Assembly: GCF_024166365.1 (NCBI RefSeq)
Contig: NC_064825.1
Location: 106,220,480 to 106,284,479, forward strand
From: Elephas maximus indicus
Lineage: Eukaryota; Chordata; Mammalia; Proboscidea; Elephantidae
Direction of reading: 5' to 3'
Length of the DNA: 64,000 bases
The translations under genes and the position numbers were made by a program. Below, piece after piece: positions 47,683 to 59,094 of the stretch. Each line of letters begins with the position of its first letter. Position 1 is the first letter of the stretch. The notes beneath the pieces were generated by a model. It had not been told where the DNA came from. It saw only the letters and a list, made by a program, of their open reading frames with translations, and made no database searches.

Positions 47683-47750
47683 ATTAGGGTAAAAAAAAAA
47701 AAAGACCGAACCGGTTGCTGTCAAGTCCGACTCTTAGCGACCAGGTATTG
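47683..47750 (-). mobile_element. AfroSINE tail scrap, private to the left arm
   Basis: 'ccggttgctgtcaagtccga' preceded by A runs is the mirrored 3' tail of an AfroSINE. The paired place in the right arm lacks it. Confidence 0.65.
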
Positions 47751-47796
47751 TGTTATATTCTTCCTAGAATGTCTCTGTTTTCTTTGATTTGACCTA

Positions 47797-47998
47797 AACC
47801 AAATCAAAACCCATGGCTTTCCAGTTGATTCTGACTCATAGCAACCATATAGGACACAGTAGAACTGCCTCACAGGGTTTCCAAGGCTGTAAATCTTTAG
47901 GGAAGCAGACTGCCACGTCTTTCTCCCATGGAGCAGCTGGTCGGTTTGAATTTTTGGTTAGCAGCAGAGCACTTAACCACTGAGCCTACAGGGCTTCT
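47797..47998 (-). mobile_element. AfroSINE, antisense, shared by both arms with its target duplication
   Basis: The antisense long-form copy is flanked by 'tgatttgacctaaa' and 'tgatctgacctaaa'. The partner at 63505-63717 is flanked by the mirrored 'ttaggtcagatca' on both sides. This shows that a single insertion event came before the duplication. Confidence 0.9.
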
Positions 47999-49839
47999 TG
48001 ATCTGACCTAAAACCCTCTAATTTTGAGAATCATACTTACATTGAGCCAAAGTTGGTGAATTTTTTTTTCTTCCAATATTACCTGACTAGAATTTTGTCA
48101 AGCTCAAAATTTTCTTCCAAAAATACATTTATAGAGATGAAAATTTCTGTGATATATTTTTTCCTTTCAGATGCATTAATTTTACATTTTCGTGCATGCA
48201 TTTTTTTTTCCTGAGATAAAATAAATCAACCTACAAATTTTGTTCAGTTCCTAGTCAAATGTAAAATTCACGAGGAAATTATATCTCTTAAAAAATACCT
48301 GCGAGCTACTATGAACTTAAGCAGAGCAGAACATCCCTTACCGCTCACCCTAATAATTCCAGGGCACCTTATATACTGGGAATTGTTGATAATGCAACGT
48401 TCTGTCATCCTCGGGGACTGATTTCCAAGAGAGATTTCCTGGCACATTTCCAGGATAAAAGTTCAAGGACTAAAGTATTCATGTTAGGCTTGTAACAGAT
48501 TGTTGCCTACTCTCTTAGAAGCCACATAATGAGGACCATGGTGGTTTGGTCTTCCTTTGTGATACTCCACATTTTTTACTAGGATGTTAGAGAACTCTTT
48601 CTAGAGAAATAATTACTCTGTAACTCAAAGTCCAAGTAGTTAACTATGAATGTTTGAACAGTACATTTTTTACACTGAATTATGTTAAAGTATGATACTA
48701 TCATAGGAATGAAACATGTTTATTAAAAAAAAAAGTTTAAATACATGAAAATACAAAAAAAAAACTCATTCAATTCTGTTATTAATATTTCGGTTATTTT
48801 TTCCAAGTATTTTTATTGTGCATAAAATTCTTACATGTCTATTTACATATTGTATCAATTATCATACTATACATTCAGTGTCTTATCCTCGTTGTATCAC
48901 TAAACACTTATAATACCCCTTGACCTATTTTAGATTAACCTTCTATAAAACACATAATTTCATGTGTCACGCATTGACTGGTTCCCTGTAGATAACTTAT
49001 CTCAGGGAATATTCACTAGCAGACTGGGGAGACACTTTGCTGCATCACAAGGAAAGCATGGTGCCGGTTCTCCATTCAGGTCGCCAGTGTCATGTTAATT
49101 CATCTACACAGAAATCCATGCAACCTGTTTTACCATTTTAGTGTACTTGGCTTTTGTTTCACAGAAAGAAAAATGAGAGCAAAAAGAAGAAAAAAAAAAG
49201 GATCCTGAGATAAATCAACATTTTGCAATACTTTATTATAAAAGATTAATATAGTTAAAAAAATTATTATTCCTCTGAATATGATCAGGTCAAAACTTTT
49301 CTTAGTTACAAAGGAAAAGGAATTAAAATATGCAAAAAGCTGAAATATTTTATTTAAGATTATTTGTCCAAGATGAAGAAGCAAAGAACAAATCTGAAAA
49401 CAAATATAAACTTGGAAGCAGAATAAAATATTTTTGTGATTTGTGTTGCTGGTACCTAGAAATATAATTACTTTTCATATACTGTAACTGTGTGCAGATA
49501 ATGCGTGTCTTCAGCTTTCATTCATCAGCTGCACCCTCCTCCTGCAGCGCACCCTCATAAGACCTGCCATGCCAATTCTTTTCCACATGTTGCAGTAAAA
49601 AAATTCACATAAGGAGCTTCTGAAAATACCTCGAGGGGTTAGGGCATAGCCAACAAACAAATGCAGAAGAAGAGTGTTATTTGTGTAAAAATACTGTATT
49701 TACTTTATCTTAATATGTTGTCACATTTTATCTTATAGTTTTTTTTTTTTTTTTACTTAGTCTATTGTTATATTCATTTATTGTTATATTCATTTATTTT
49801 ATACTTTTTTTGTGGATTCTACAATCAGGAATAAAAAAA

Positions 49840-50930
49840 AAAAATAGTTTAACTTCTTTTCAAATCCGTATGCTTTTCATTTGTTTTTCTTGCCTTTTTG
49901 TCCTGGCTAGGTTAATCCATACAATGCTGAATAGAAGGAGTGAGAGTATATGTATCCTTGCTTGTTTCAGGTCATTGGGGAAAAAATTAGATATGCACCA
50001 ATTAAACACTAAGTTAGCCATTGCTGTTCCACGATGTCCTTGATCAGATTGAGGAAATTAGTTTTATTTTTATTTTTTATATCATGAATCCATTATGATA
50101 ACATCTTTTCCTTTATTATTATTTTAATATGGTAGATTACATTGACTAGTTTTTTACTATTTACCCAGTCTTATGTTTCTGAGATAAAACTCACTTGATT
50201 ATGATATATACTATTTTCAGTGTTTCTGGTTAAATTTGCAATTTTTTATTAAAGATTTTCAAACATATGAGCTTAAAAATGTTGTCTTTTTTTTTTTCCT
50301 GCTTTTTTTGTGTGTAATAAATATTTCAAATTTTGGTATTAGGCTTCTATTAGACCCATATAATGATTTTGGAAGAGTTCCTTCTATTCTCTTTTCTGAA
50401 AAAACTCATGTAATATTTGTGTTGTTTCTTCCTTAAATGTTTGATAAAAATTACCATTGAACTATATGGGTCTAAAGATTTTAGAACTTCTTTCTTTTTT
50501 TTTTTAAGGTAGTGGCACTTGTGAATTTATAATCATAAATTCAATTTTTTATATAGTGGGATGTTTCAATTTCTTTTCCATCACATTCAATTTTGGTAAA
50601 TTGTGTTTTAAAAACAATATTCCCATTTAATTTCATTTTTTAAAATTCATTATTATATATATGTTTATAATACATTCCCTATTGCGCATGGCATCTGTAG
50701 GTATTTGTGTCTTATCTCATATTTTGCTGAACAATCTTTCTAGTGATTTATCAATTTTATAACTTGTTTTTTCAAAGCAGAAAATTTAGACTGTATTCAT
50801 TTTCTTTATCTGTTTTCTGTTTTACTTATCTCTACACATGTTATTTCCTTCAGTTTCTAAACTTCGGGAAATTTGTTCTTCTTTTACAAACTTGTCAAGG
50901 TGAAAACTTTGATCATTGATTTAAGACTTG
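49840..50930 (-). mobile_element. Old L1 ORF2 fragment, antisense
   Basis: Mirrored ORF2 text: 'tggtagattacattgactag', 'tgagataaaactcacttgat', 'ggaagagttccttctattct' and 'ccttaaatgtttgataaaaa'. The part up to 50590 is shared with the other arm (61580-62065); from 50590 on it is present only here. Confidence 0.72.
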
Positions 50931-51399
50931 TCTTACTTATCATGTAAAATTATAATTCCCCCTCCCCCTGGGACTACTTAAGCTGCATCCACAGTTTGTG
51001 ATACATTGTGTGTTCATTTTCCTTCAGTTTAACACTTTCTTATGATTCAATGCGAAGTTGACATTTGAGCTAAGACTTAAAGAAGGGAAGAGTTAGTGAT
51101 GCAGGTATGTAGGAAGAAAGTGTTCTCAGCAGGCGGAATGTCAGGTCTTTGATCCAGTTTGAGTTAGCTTTTGTACATGGTGTGAGGTATGGTTCTTGTT
51201 TCATTTTGTCCAGGGGCTGGGCTGGGCTGTGCAATTGCAGGATTACTGAAGAGGCCTGCCTAGCAAGAAAGCCATTAGTCAGTGGGGGTGGGGAAAGGAT
51301 AGACAATAAAGTATATGTGTGTTGATGATTATAACGTTATGCAGACAAAGTGGTGGGAAAACATGGGGACAGTTGGGTTTGCTATCTTAAGAAAGAATT
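50931..51399. other. Mixed old-repeat scraps
   Basis: 51060-51130 resembles the unnamed old repeat of 41650-42440. 51145-51220 ('ctttgatccagtttgagtta', 'ggtgtgaggtatggttcttg') is a scrap of antisense L1 ORF2. No gene is visible. Confidence 0.45.
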
Positions 51400-51890
51400 T
51401 TCAAGAGATGGAATCTGTGTAACCTCATCTTAAACCTGGGCAGTACATTTTGGACTTCATGCCTGGCTTGTTGAATAAAATGGGGCAGAAGTGACACTGC
51501 ATGTTTTTTGAGGTCATAAAAGATGGTACAATCTCCACCTGGCCCTCCCTCTCCTTTGGGAAACTCCTTTGAAACCCAGCCACCTTGCTGTGAGGAAGCC
51601 CAAACTAGCCCGTGTGAAGAGATCACATGGAGAAGCACTGAGGCCGTCAGGTAACCATCAACTGTTTCAGCGTCAGCTGTCACAAGTGAGTGAACCTTTA
51701 GATGATTCCAGTTCCCAGGTTTTGAGTCTTTCAGGTGGAGCTTCAGACATTGCGGAGATGAAATATGTCATTCTTGCCCACCTGAATTCCTGACCTATGG
51801 AATTCATGAGAAAAATAATGGTTGTTTTACACCACTAAGTTTTGGGGAAATGTGTTATACAATCACAGTAACCGCAACACAACTGCTTAA
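51400..51890 (+). mobile_element. LTR fossil, MLT1-like (ERVL-MaLR)
   Basis: The 3' part reads 'gaattcctgacctatggaat', 'gttgttttacaccactaagt' and 'tttggggaaatgtgttatac', as in MLT1 LTRs. The 5' boundary is uncertain. It is old and diverged, with no internal region recognised. Confidence 0.62.
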
Positions 51891-51959
51891 CTTTGAGATT
51901 AACCATGAGTAGCAAAAAAAAGCTTTGAGCAAAAGAATGTTACTAGATGGGTTGTAGCC

Positions 51960-52240
51960 AAGTCTTAAGATATATTTGTGTTCTCAGGAGAGCCCTCGTG
52001 AATGTCTGTCATTGCTGCCAGACCAACAAGCTCCACTAACCTGCTGGTTCAAAGAGGATGAGAGACATGTGGGGCAAACCTGAGCCCAGCAGCAGCCTGG
52101 AGTCCAGCCTCATTGAGCCCAGCCCAGATCAATCATTCTAGCCAACGTGCAGATGCGTGAATGAGAGTTTGCAAACACCATTTGAAGCAACTCAGTTTTG
52201 GCTGATTTATTGTGTAGTAAATATGTGATCAAAAGTCATC
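51960..52240 (+). mobile_element. LTR fossil, second MLT1-like fragment
   Basis: 'gcccagcagcagcctggagt', 'agcccagcccagatcaatca' and 'gccaacgtgcagatgcgtga' followed by a 'gttttggctgatttattgtg' end resemble the MLT1 group. It directly follows the previous fragment in the same orientation. It is old. Confidence 0.5.
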
Positions 52241-52803
52241 CCCAACCATTTGAACACAACCTGGAAAAAAGAGCCTAAGTTTTAATAATGGCATAAAAAT
52301 AGAGAAAAATAATCTCTAATAACTCTAAAACACAGCACTTTGACTATACATTCCTAGAAAGATAAACCTAAGGAAAAAGAATAACAATGAAGTCTTGAAC
52401 TACATTTGGAAGCATCATTTTTAGTAAAAATATCTATTTATTAGTTTGAAAAAATCACACACATACATTTATGCACACACACACACACACAGGAGTATGT
52501 ACACACTCTAGAATAAAGCAAATAGGTAATAATGACAATGTCTTAAGAGCTGAGATTTTTTAGTTCAAGAGATGCTGAAAATGTCCAGGTTCTATAAGAG
52601 CATGTGGAACTGAAATTCTTGCTGAAAGAAATGTTTGGAAATACAGTCTGCCACAGCCAGGAAACTCTACTCAACCACCGCTGGGAAGAAGTGCAAAGTT
52701 ACAAGACAAAGGCTGGGAATCCACAGGAGGTAAAGAATTGAGAACAATAATGCCATCTACCTACATGTGAAGACTGCTGAAATAGTGACCTTTTTGTTAC
52801 ATA

Positions 52804-53117
52804 CCAGGGAGTCCCCAACATATGATGGGTTTTCCTTCTGACAACTGCTGTGCCATAAGTTGGTTCTGAGATAAGCTATCTGATTTTTTTTTAGGTTTCA
52901 TTAGCATTTCCTTTTGTTATCAGGATGTTTATAAATCTGATCTCTATTTGTATTTGGGGGTTGGAAACATTGCATCTGAGAAGGATAGCATCAACAAATT
53001 ATGCACTACAGCGTTCAATATAGTACATATTACTAACAATCAGATGTTAAAAATAATGGTCAGTGGTAAGTGCAGGTAGTTGCAACTCAAATATGTCATA
53101 CATTGGTGACTACCTGT
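52804..53117. mobile_element. Short DNA transposon with terminal inverted repeats
   Basis: The left end CAGGGAGTCCCCAACATATGA (bases 52805-52825) and the reverse complement of the right end, CAGGTAGTCACCAATGTATGA (53096-53116), match at 17 of 21 positions. TA-rich flanks (TA at 52802, TATA at 53117) suggest a TA target duplication. The element is about 310 bases and non-coding, as in Tc1/mariner-type (Tigger-like) MITEs. The family name is not certain. Confidence 0.68.
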
Positions 53118-54832
53118 ATATTTATCACAATTAAAAAAAATAACGCTATCTACCATACTTTTTTCTTTTTTGATTTACTTTTTAAGTATGTAAACTTTCA
53201 TGTGATTCCAAAGAGAAAACAATAAAACAAGATCTATTGAAAAAAATAAGACAAAATTTGCAGAGAAGTCTTCAGTGGACAGATCACATTTGAGCAGCTC
53301 GAAAGCAGTGAAGTAGAGAGCCGTAGAGACACCTGGAGGAAGTAAGGGTGTGGCAAATGGAGTAGCCAAAATAACGTTCTGTAAAATAAGACCTCAAACA
53401 AAAGAAATGCAAGGACTTTTTTAACAGGGCACCATATACTTACAGACTATACACAAATAATTATCTTTATTTTGAAGCCTGATACATCAAACATATTTTG
53501 AACTGAATGGGGGAATTTGAATATGGAGAAATAAAATATATTACTACTTCTTATGATGGGCAAGAAAAATGTAACATTAACATGTTTTTGCTCCAAGGGA
53601 CAAAACGACAAGAAAATGTAAATACTTTTCAAAGAACAATTAGATGTATGATTATATTAATACTAAAGAAACAAGCATGAAAGCCACTTAACCATAGAAG
53701 AATATATATTCAATACAATTGGAAAATAAAAATAACACATAAAAGCTACATGATGGGTAAATATAAATAAGACAGCAAGCCGTGATGTTTCACACAATTA
53801 TTAAAAACTGAGCAGGAAATTTAGAATGACAATCTCTGGTAGGAAAAAAAATACAAACAGTTTATAATTTTCAATGATGATGATGGTTAAAAGTCTTTAA
53901 AAACCCATTGCCATTGAGTCAATTTCAACTCACAGCAAACTCATAAAAGTCTTTAGGGTGACCAATATTAATCACAAGGAACGAACTCGTATGAGCATAA
54001 TAAAGGGGAATGAATAACGAGGTAGACAGTATCTTCAACACATCCCTCCAATAATGCAGTAGTGTGTTTCAAGGTTGTCCCTTATAACAATTTAAAATAC
54101 AAAATATTATATTATGAAATGAAGTTTGCAGGAGTCAGACCCCTGTAATACAGATCAGAGAAGAAAAAAGCTAACAAGTACACTCACAGGTGCACACAAA
54201 CACAGACAGATCCCATCCCATGAACTACCTTAAGTCCTTCCCAAGACTAAAGACTGATTCTCTTTATAGAAGATTTGTTTTAGATATAGGAAATATGATC
54301 AAAAATTTAACTATTTTGATGAAAAGACTCCACATGATCAAGAGATTTCCCTATGCGATCCAACGTCCCCTAGCCTTATCAGTGCTGGCACCTCACTGAA
54401 ATGACCATGATGTTTTATTTTTTTGTCCTGTTTGTTTTTATTAGTTCTGTACACTTTACTGCTTTGCTCCCAAGTTATCTGCTGTCATTTCTTATTGTTA
54501 GTGAAACTTAGGGGCACTTGCACCTTAATTCTCTAATTTTCTGCTCTCAATTTGCAAACAGCTGAGAAAACGGAACATCAAGCTGTATTGGGGGTCAATT
54601 TACTCTTTTGTTTACATGTTTCAGTGTGACAGCCTTCTCATACACGGATGGCCAGGCAAAAATCCAGCTACTGCTCAGATAGCTCTTTACTTACTTGTAC
54701 AGGTTTATGTTCTAAATAATCTAATTCACTATACACAAATAAATGATAATTCACCTCCTAAATTTCAAGACTCAAATTGATGATTTATTTTGTGATATGT
54801 CATATTAGGTTACCATAATATTTTCCTGAAGG
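53118..54832. other. Gene-free stretch between a DNA transposon and the OR8I2 gene
   Basis: AT-rich, no gene. A 49-base antisense AfroSINE scrap at 53897-53945 ('aaacccattgccattgagtc') is the only recognised element. The last part is the 3' flank of the minus-strand OR gene. Confidence 0.45.
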
Positions 54833-55825
54833 TTAGAGCCATTTAATGTCTGAACCCACCCAGGTTTGTTTTTGTAACATGCATAGATTTGTCATGGAGA
54901 TAGTTTTTTTATGTATGACTCTCAAGACAGCGTTCTTCACATCCTTGTTCCTCAGACTATAGATCAGTGGATTCAGCATGGGAATGACAATGGTATAGAA
55001 TACAGATGCCACCTGTGCCTGAGTCAGGGAGGATGTGTTTTCTGGCTGTAAATACGTGAAAATCAAGGACCCGTAGAAAATGGTTACACCCATGAGGTGG
55101 GCTGCACAGGTGGAGAAGGCCTTCTGCCTGCCCGCTGCAGACTGGATCCTCAGGATGGCTGAGATGATGGCAATGTACGTGACTATGATGATCAGAAGAG
55201 GACTAAGGAGTGTGAACCCAGCTAAAACAAAAATCACCATTTCTGTACTGAAAGCATCTACACAGGACAGGGCCAAAAGGGCTGTGGTGTCACAGAAAAA
55301 ATGGTTGATTCTGGAATCACAGAACGCCAAACTGCTTATCACACAAACAGATATCAAAGAATTTGTGAAGCCAATCACATAAGGCGTGGTTCCCAGCCAG
55401 TTGCACACTTTCTGGGACATAACCACTGAATAGAGTAAGGGATTGCAGATTGCTACATAGCGGTCATAGGCCATGGATCCCAGAAGAAAACACTCACTAC
55501 ACAACAGACCAACAAAAAAGTACATTTGGGCAAAGCAGCCAACAAAAGAGATGGTTTTCTGGTCGGACTGGAAATTGACCAGAGCCTTGGGCGTCACGGT
55601 GGAGGAATAAAACACGTCAATGAGTGCCAGATTGCTAAGGAAAAAGTACATAGGAGTGTGAAGTTGAGGGTCCATTCTGATTAACATGATTAACCCAAGA
55701 TTCCCCAAGACAGTGAACAGATAGATAAGTAGAAATATCAGAAAAAGACTGACTTGAAGTTCAGGGTGGTTTGCGAATCCAGAGAAGATGAATAGGGCCA
55801 CCTCAGTGAAATTGGACTCAGCCAT
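54833..55825 (-). CDS. Odorant receptor, OR8I2 orthologue, tail altered
   Basis: A single open frame of 330 residues, starting [20 protein letters not shown], close to human OR8I2 along the whole length. Motifs: N5-F-T glycosylation site; GN at 41-42; LHTPMYFFL at 55-63; [10 protein letters not shown] at 118-127; C97 and C178 for the loop disulphide; [10 protein letters not shown] at 231-240; and PMLNPLIY at 282-289. The seven-helix core is whole. The C-terminus departs from OR8I2 after K307. A run of seven A (minus sense, 54904-54910) shifts the frame; with six A the next codons would be L-S-P-stop, giving 310 residues and matching the human ending. The actual frame runs on for 23 residues to KWL. 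It sits inside inverted duplication 2, in the same orientation as OR8H. The ligand is unknown. Confidence 0.94.
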   Translation of the reverse strand: MAESNFTEVALFIFSGFANHPELQVSLFLIFLLIYLFTVLGNLGLIMLIRMDPQLHTPMYFFLSNLALIDVFYSSTVTPKALVNFQSDQKTISFVGCFAQMYFFVGLLCSECFLLGSMAYDRYVAICNPLLYSVVMSQKVCNWLGTTPYVIGFTNSLISVCVISSLAFCDSRINHFFCDTTALLALSCVDAFSTEMVIFVLAGFTLLSPLLIIIVTYIAIISAILRIQSAAGRQKAFSTCAAHLMGVTIFYGSLIFTYLQPENTSSLTQAQVASVFYTIVIPMLNPLIYSLRNKDVKNAVLRVIHKKTISMTNLCMLQKQTWVGSDIKWL

Positions 55826-56044
55826 TTATTTCGACTGAGGTCGGTCGTTGGTTTACCTGGTACTCAAGAACAATAAAAATCAGAGAAGGGTTCAGGTCTA
55901 AGGACCTAATAATCCCAGCTTAAAAAAAAAAAAAAAATTTTTTTTTTTTTTTTTTTACTTAGACTCAAATAATGAGATATCACCATAAAGGCAAATATTT
56001 AATGATTTCAACGCAGTTAAGGATTTATATGATTTTCATTTCTT

Positions 56045-56172
56045 ACAACAATGAGCTCAAGCATAACAACAATTGTAAGGATGGCTCAGGACTGGGCAGT
56101 GTTTCGTTCTGTTGTGCATAGGGCCGCTATGAGTCGGAATGACTCAATGGCACCTAACAACAACAACAAACA
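56045..56172 (+). mobile_element. RTE 3' end fragment
   Basis: 'gctcaagcataacaacaatt', 'ggcagtgtttcgttctgttg' and 'gccgctatgagtcggaatga', then an (aac)n end. This is the RTE 3' terminus alone, inserted as a severely 5'-truncated copy or mobilised as a short non-autonomous element. Confidence 0.8.
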
Positions 56173-56924
56173 GAATTGGCAGCCGCTGATTTAAAAAAAA
56201 AAAAAAAAATTCCAAGTTCAAAACTGTGTGGAATTGATAGCATCCCCCCTAAATTTCTCTCTGAAATGATTTAAAGGGATTTCTACTGTGTTATACCATC
56301 CTCTAGCCCAGTCTATTATTAAGCCTTAAATTGTGCACTTGTCAGTTTATCTACCGGAATTAATTATACTATTGGAAAATTAAATGCTCATTTGAAGAAA
56401 AGGCACTCCAAGATTTGTGGATTGAATGATGCTGTTGTGTGGCAAACTTATTTTTTTTGTCACCTGAAAGCTACTTCGCAGTGTTTTTTAAAGAGCTGAA
56501 TAAAAGCTTAGATGGTCAAAGTTTTGCAAGAGTTTGTAAAAAGAAAATAAAATTAGGAATATCTTGCTTATTTTACAAATGTATGCTTAAGTTATTCGTA
56601 CTTTTCTTCTATTACTTTTTTTTTTCTCTATTGGTTGGTTAAGATCAAATTAGGAACTTAATCTGTGATATATTGCCAATTATTTTGTTTGTGGGGGAAC
56701 AGAAAAAAAGATTGCTATTGTTTCCAATATAAAGCATGTAATTATCTATGACATCAGGCAGTTGCCAATTCCTTGCCAAACATTGATATTCAAAAGTGGT
56801 AATAAAACAGTGGTAATAAAAAAAGCTACAAACAGTAAAATAAGTATGGTTTGCTATGTTTAAAAATGTAAGGTGATCTAACATTAGAAGTAAATAAAAA
56901 TATAGGATGATCGATCAATGAGAC

Positions 56925-56988
56925 CCGTACGGTGACTATAAGTCAGAGTCCACGGAACGGCAAGTTTTTTTTTTTTTTTTTTTTTTTG
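56925..56988 (+). mobile_element. AfroSINE tail fragment
   Basis: 'ggtgactataagtcagagtc' followed by 'acggaacggcaag' and a long T run. Only the 3' third is present. Confidence 0.6.
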
Positions 56989-57139
56989 ATTTATCATTAG
57001 AAGTTAGATTGCTAATTCAATTGATGTAAATTTGTTATAAATACAATTGAAAGCTACCTGTGCAGTTAATTCCAGTTGGTTTCTGACCTATAACACACTA
57101 CTTGAATAACTCAAAGGGATTTGATGTTATTTAAGCGTA

Positions 57140-57290
57140 CTAAAACGTTCAGCTGCTAACCAAAGGTTGGCGATTGGAATTCACCAATTACTCCTTAGAA
57201 ATGCTATGGGCAGTTCTACTCTGTCCTAAAGGATTGCTGTTAGTCAAACTTGACAGGACAGTAGTGGATTTGTTTTGTTTTGTTTTTGAT
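57140..57290 (+). mobile_element. AfroSINE, slightly 5'-truncated
   Basis: 'cagctgctaaccaaaggttg', 'tactccttagaaatgctatg' and 'gttctactctgtcctaaagg' appear in order, ending in a (tttg)n tail. Confidence 0.82.
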
Positions 57291-57455
57291 TTAATCATTA
57301 AGTATCCACACATTTCTTTCTGTTTATCCATGTATTGATTTAGAAAGCATTTATTCAACGAAGGCATTTTGTCTTGCTTCTCCTTAGAGCCAGTTTTCTT
57401 AAGTCCTACTGGAAGATGCAGACAAGTAAAAAGGATACTTTTCATTATGGGAGAT

Positions 57456-57483
57456 TCACACACACACACACACACACACACAC
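57456..57483. repeat. CA microsatellite
   Basis: About 13 CA units, followed by further 'cacacaca' at 57507-57517. Confidence 0.95.
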
Positions 57484-57515
57484 GCAAGCACGAGTTTCAG
57501 ATCGGACACACACAC

Positions 57516-57676
57516 ACAAAAAACCGTTGCAGTTGAGTCAATTCTGACTCATAGCGACCCTATAGGACAGGGTAGAACTGCCCCATACGGCTTCCAAGGA
57601 GCACCTGGTGGATTCGAACTGCCGACCTTTTGGTTAGCAGCTATAGTTCTTAACCACTACACCACTAGGGTTTCCA
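57516..57676 (-). mobile_element. AfroSINE, antisense, well preserved
   Basis: Tail complement 'tgagtcaattctgactcata', then 'gcgaccctataggacagggt' and the head complement 'accactacaccactagggtt'. It is among the least diverged copies in the window. Confidence 0.9.
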
Positions 57677-57679
57677 TCA

Positions 57680-59090
57680 TCAATACAGCATGACAAATAA
57701 TTTAATGACTAAATATACAAAGCGTTTTAGGAACAGTCACTGGAGAACGGTTAAGCTGTTTTAGAATTCAGAAGTGTTCCACACAGTAGAAGCTTTAGAA
57801 GGGAATATTTCTAGAAGAAAGGACAGAGAATTGGAAAACACTGAGGCTGAAAAGTTCTCTTTATTTTTAGCAAATATGGATACATTTAAAATTGTTGAAT
57901 CATAACCTGTGCATGGAATCTTAGAAAATGGAGAGATTAGAAGGGGAGATTAGTCCTCAAATATTCTCAAATGAAATATGTTTTATTTTTATAAGATAAT
58001 AAAATTAGACTTACCCAGAATTCAGTCATCCAAAGAAAATCTCCTTCTCTCTCAACTGTCTTCTTAATTTCCGGTTTATGATCAGACATTAAGAAAAGAA
58101 AATCACCGTTAATTTTTTGCATATATTTGCCTCATCTAATAATTCTGAATCTTACGAATTGTCTGTTTAATGATCTGTATCTGTTGTTTTTGTTGTTTAG
58201 CACAGAGCTTTATTTCCTATATAATGGATGTATTTAGAATTTACATATATAATGGATATATATAGAATTTATTTTAAATATATTGGATCCCTATAAATAC
58301 GATGTTGATGAAAAATACATAGGTGTTTATGGTCATAGTGCTGGGTATTGTTTCCTTCCATCGATAGGATAGAAAGAGAAAATGAATTAACTAAGATAAT
58401 TATTTAAACTCTTCCCCCCCCCGCCCCAGCTCAAATCTAGATTTGTAAAAAAAAAAAAAAAAAGATTTGTAGTCAGGGTTAATTCTGTTCTTAGTGTATT
58501 TCTAAAGCAGTGTCATGGCAATGAGTTTTCTACTGAAATCTAGTGTGTTAAACCGTCTTATACAGCATCTCTTCCTCAAACTCACAAACGCATCTCATAA
58601 AGGAATTGGACAATTAGCATCTTTCTTCTCTCGAGATTTGTATTTTAATTGTACCCCAAGGTCTTTCCTTAATTTGCTTGGAATACTTCTTCAATTGAAA
58701 TATACAGAAATATATATTTCTTACTTTTATCTATTTCAGTGTAAATGGTTGCACACATATTTAAAAAAACTTAGAGGTTATCATTTTAAAAATCATGTTT
58801 ATATCCAAATATGATGTTTAATTACTAGTGTATGAGAAATATTTTGAAGTTCTATAGGGATTTTTGTATGTTTGCATATTTGCCTCCAATTACACAGCAC
58901 CTGCGCATATATTATCATCATCACCATTCATCATCATCATCAAAATTTCTAAACTTATGGAGTTCTTAGTATACGTCAAGCATAGTTTTAAGGAATGCAA
59001 TTCATAATCTTATCTAATCTTATTACAGTGAGTGAAGTTGGCACTAATAAAATACCATTTTATTAATAAGTAAACTGAGTCAAACTCTCC
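57680..59090. other. Gene-free stretch with ATC-rich microsatellite
   Basis: An (ATC)n patch lies at 58915-58942. 58950-59085 resembles an old L2/MIR-type 3' end ('gtatacgtcaagcatagttt', 'taagtaaactgagtcaa'). The rest is unassigned and shows no gene. Confidence 0.45.
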
Positions 59091-59094
59091 TTTT

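Larger units (their letters stand above)
47420..50590. repeat. Left arm of inverted duplication 2
   Basis: Its reverse complement aligns with 61576-64000. Position 50590 pairs with 61576 and about 47420 pairs with 64000, where the partner leaves the window; the arm may therefore extend further left, even into the OR8H gene. Landmarks include 48300-48620 (with 62890-63210), 49000-49140 (with 62300-62520) and 50300-50560 (with 61600-61850). A short sample at 48470-48545 shows about 85% identity. Confidence 0.85.

Noticed and set aside
51387-51793. Overlapping frames of 98 (-) and 74 (+) residues
   Set aside because: They coincide with an MLT1-like LTR fossil and show no coding conservation.
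55080-55382. 100-residue plus-strand frame
   Set aside because: It is the opposite strand of the OR8I2 coding exon.
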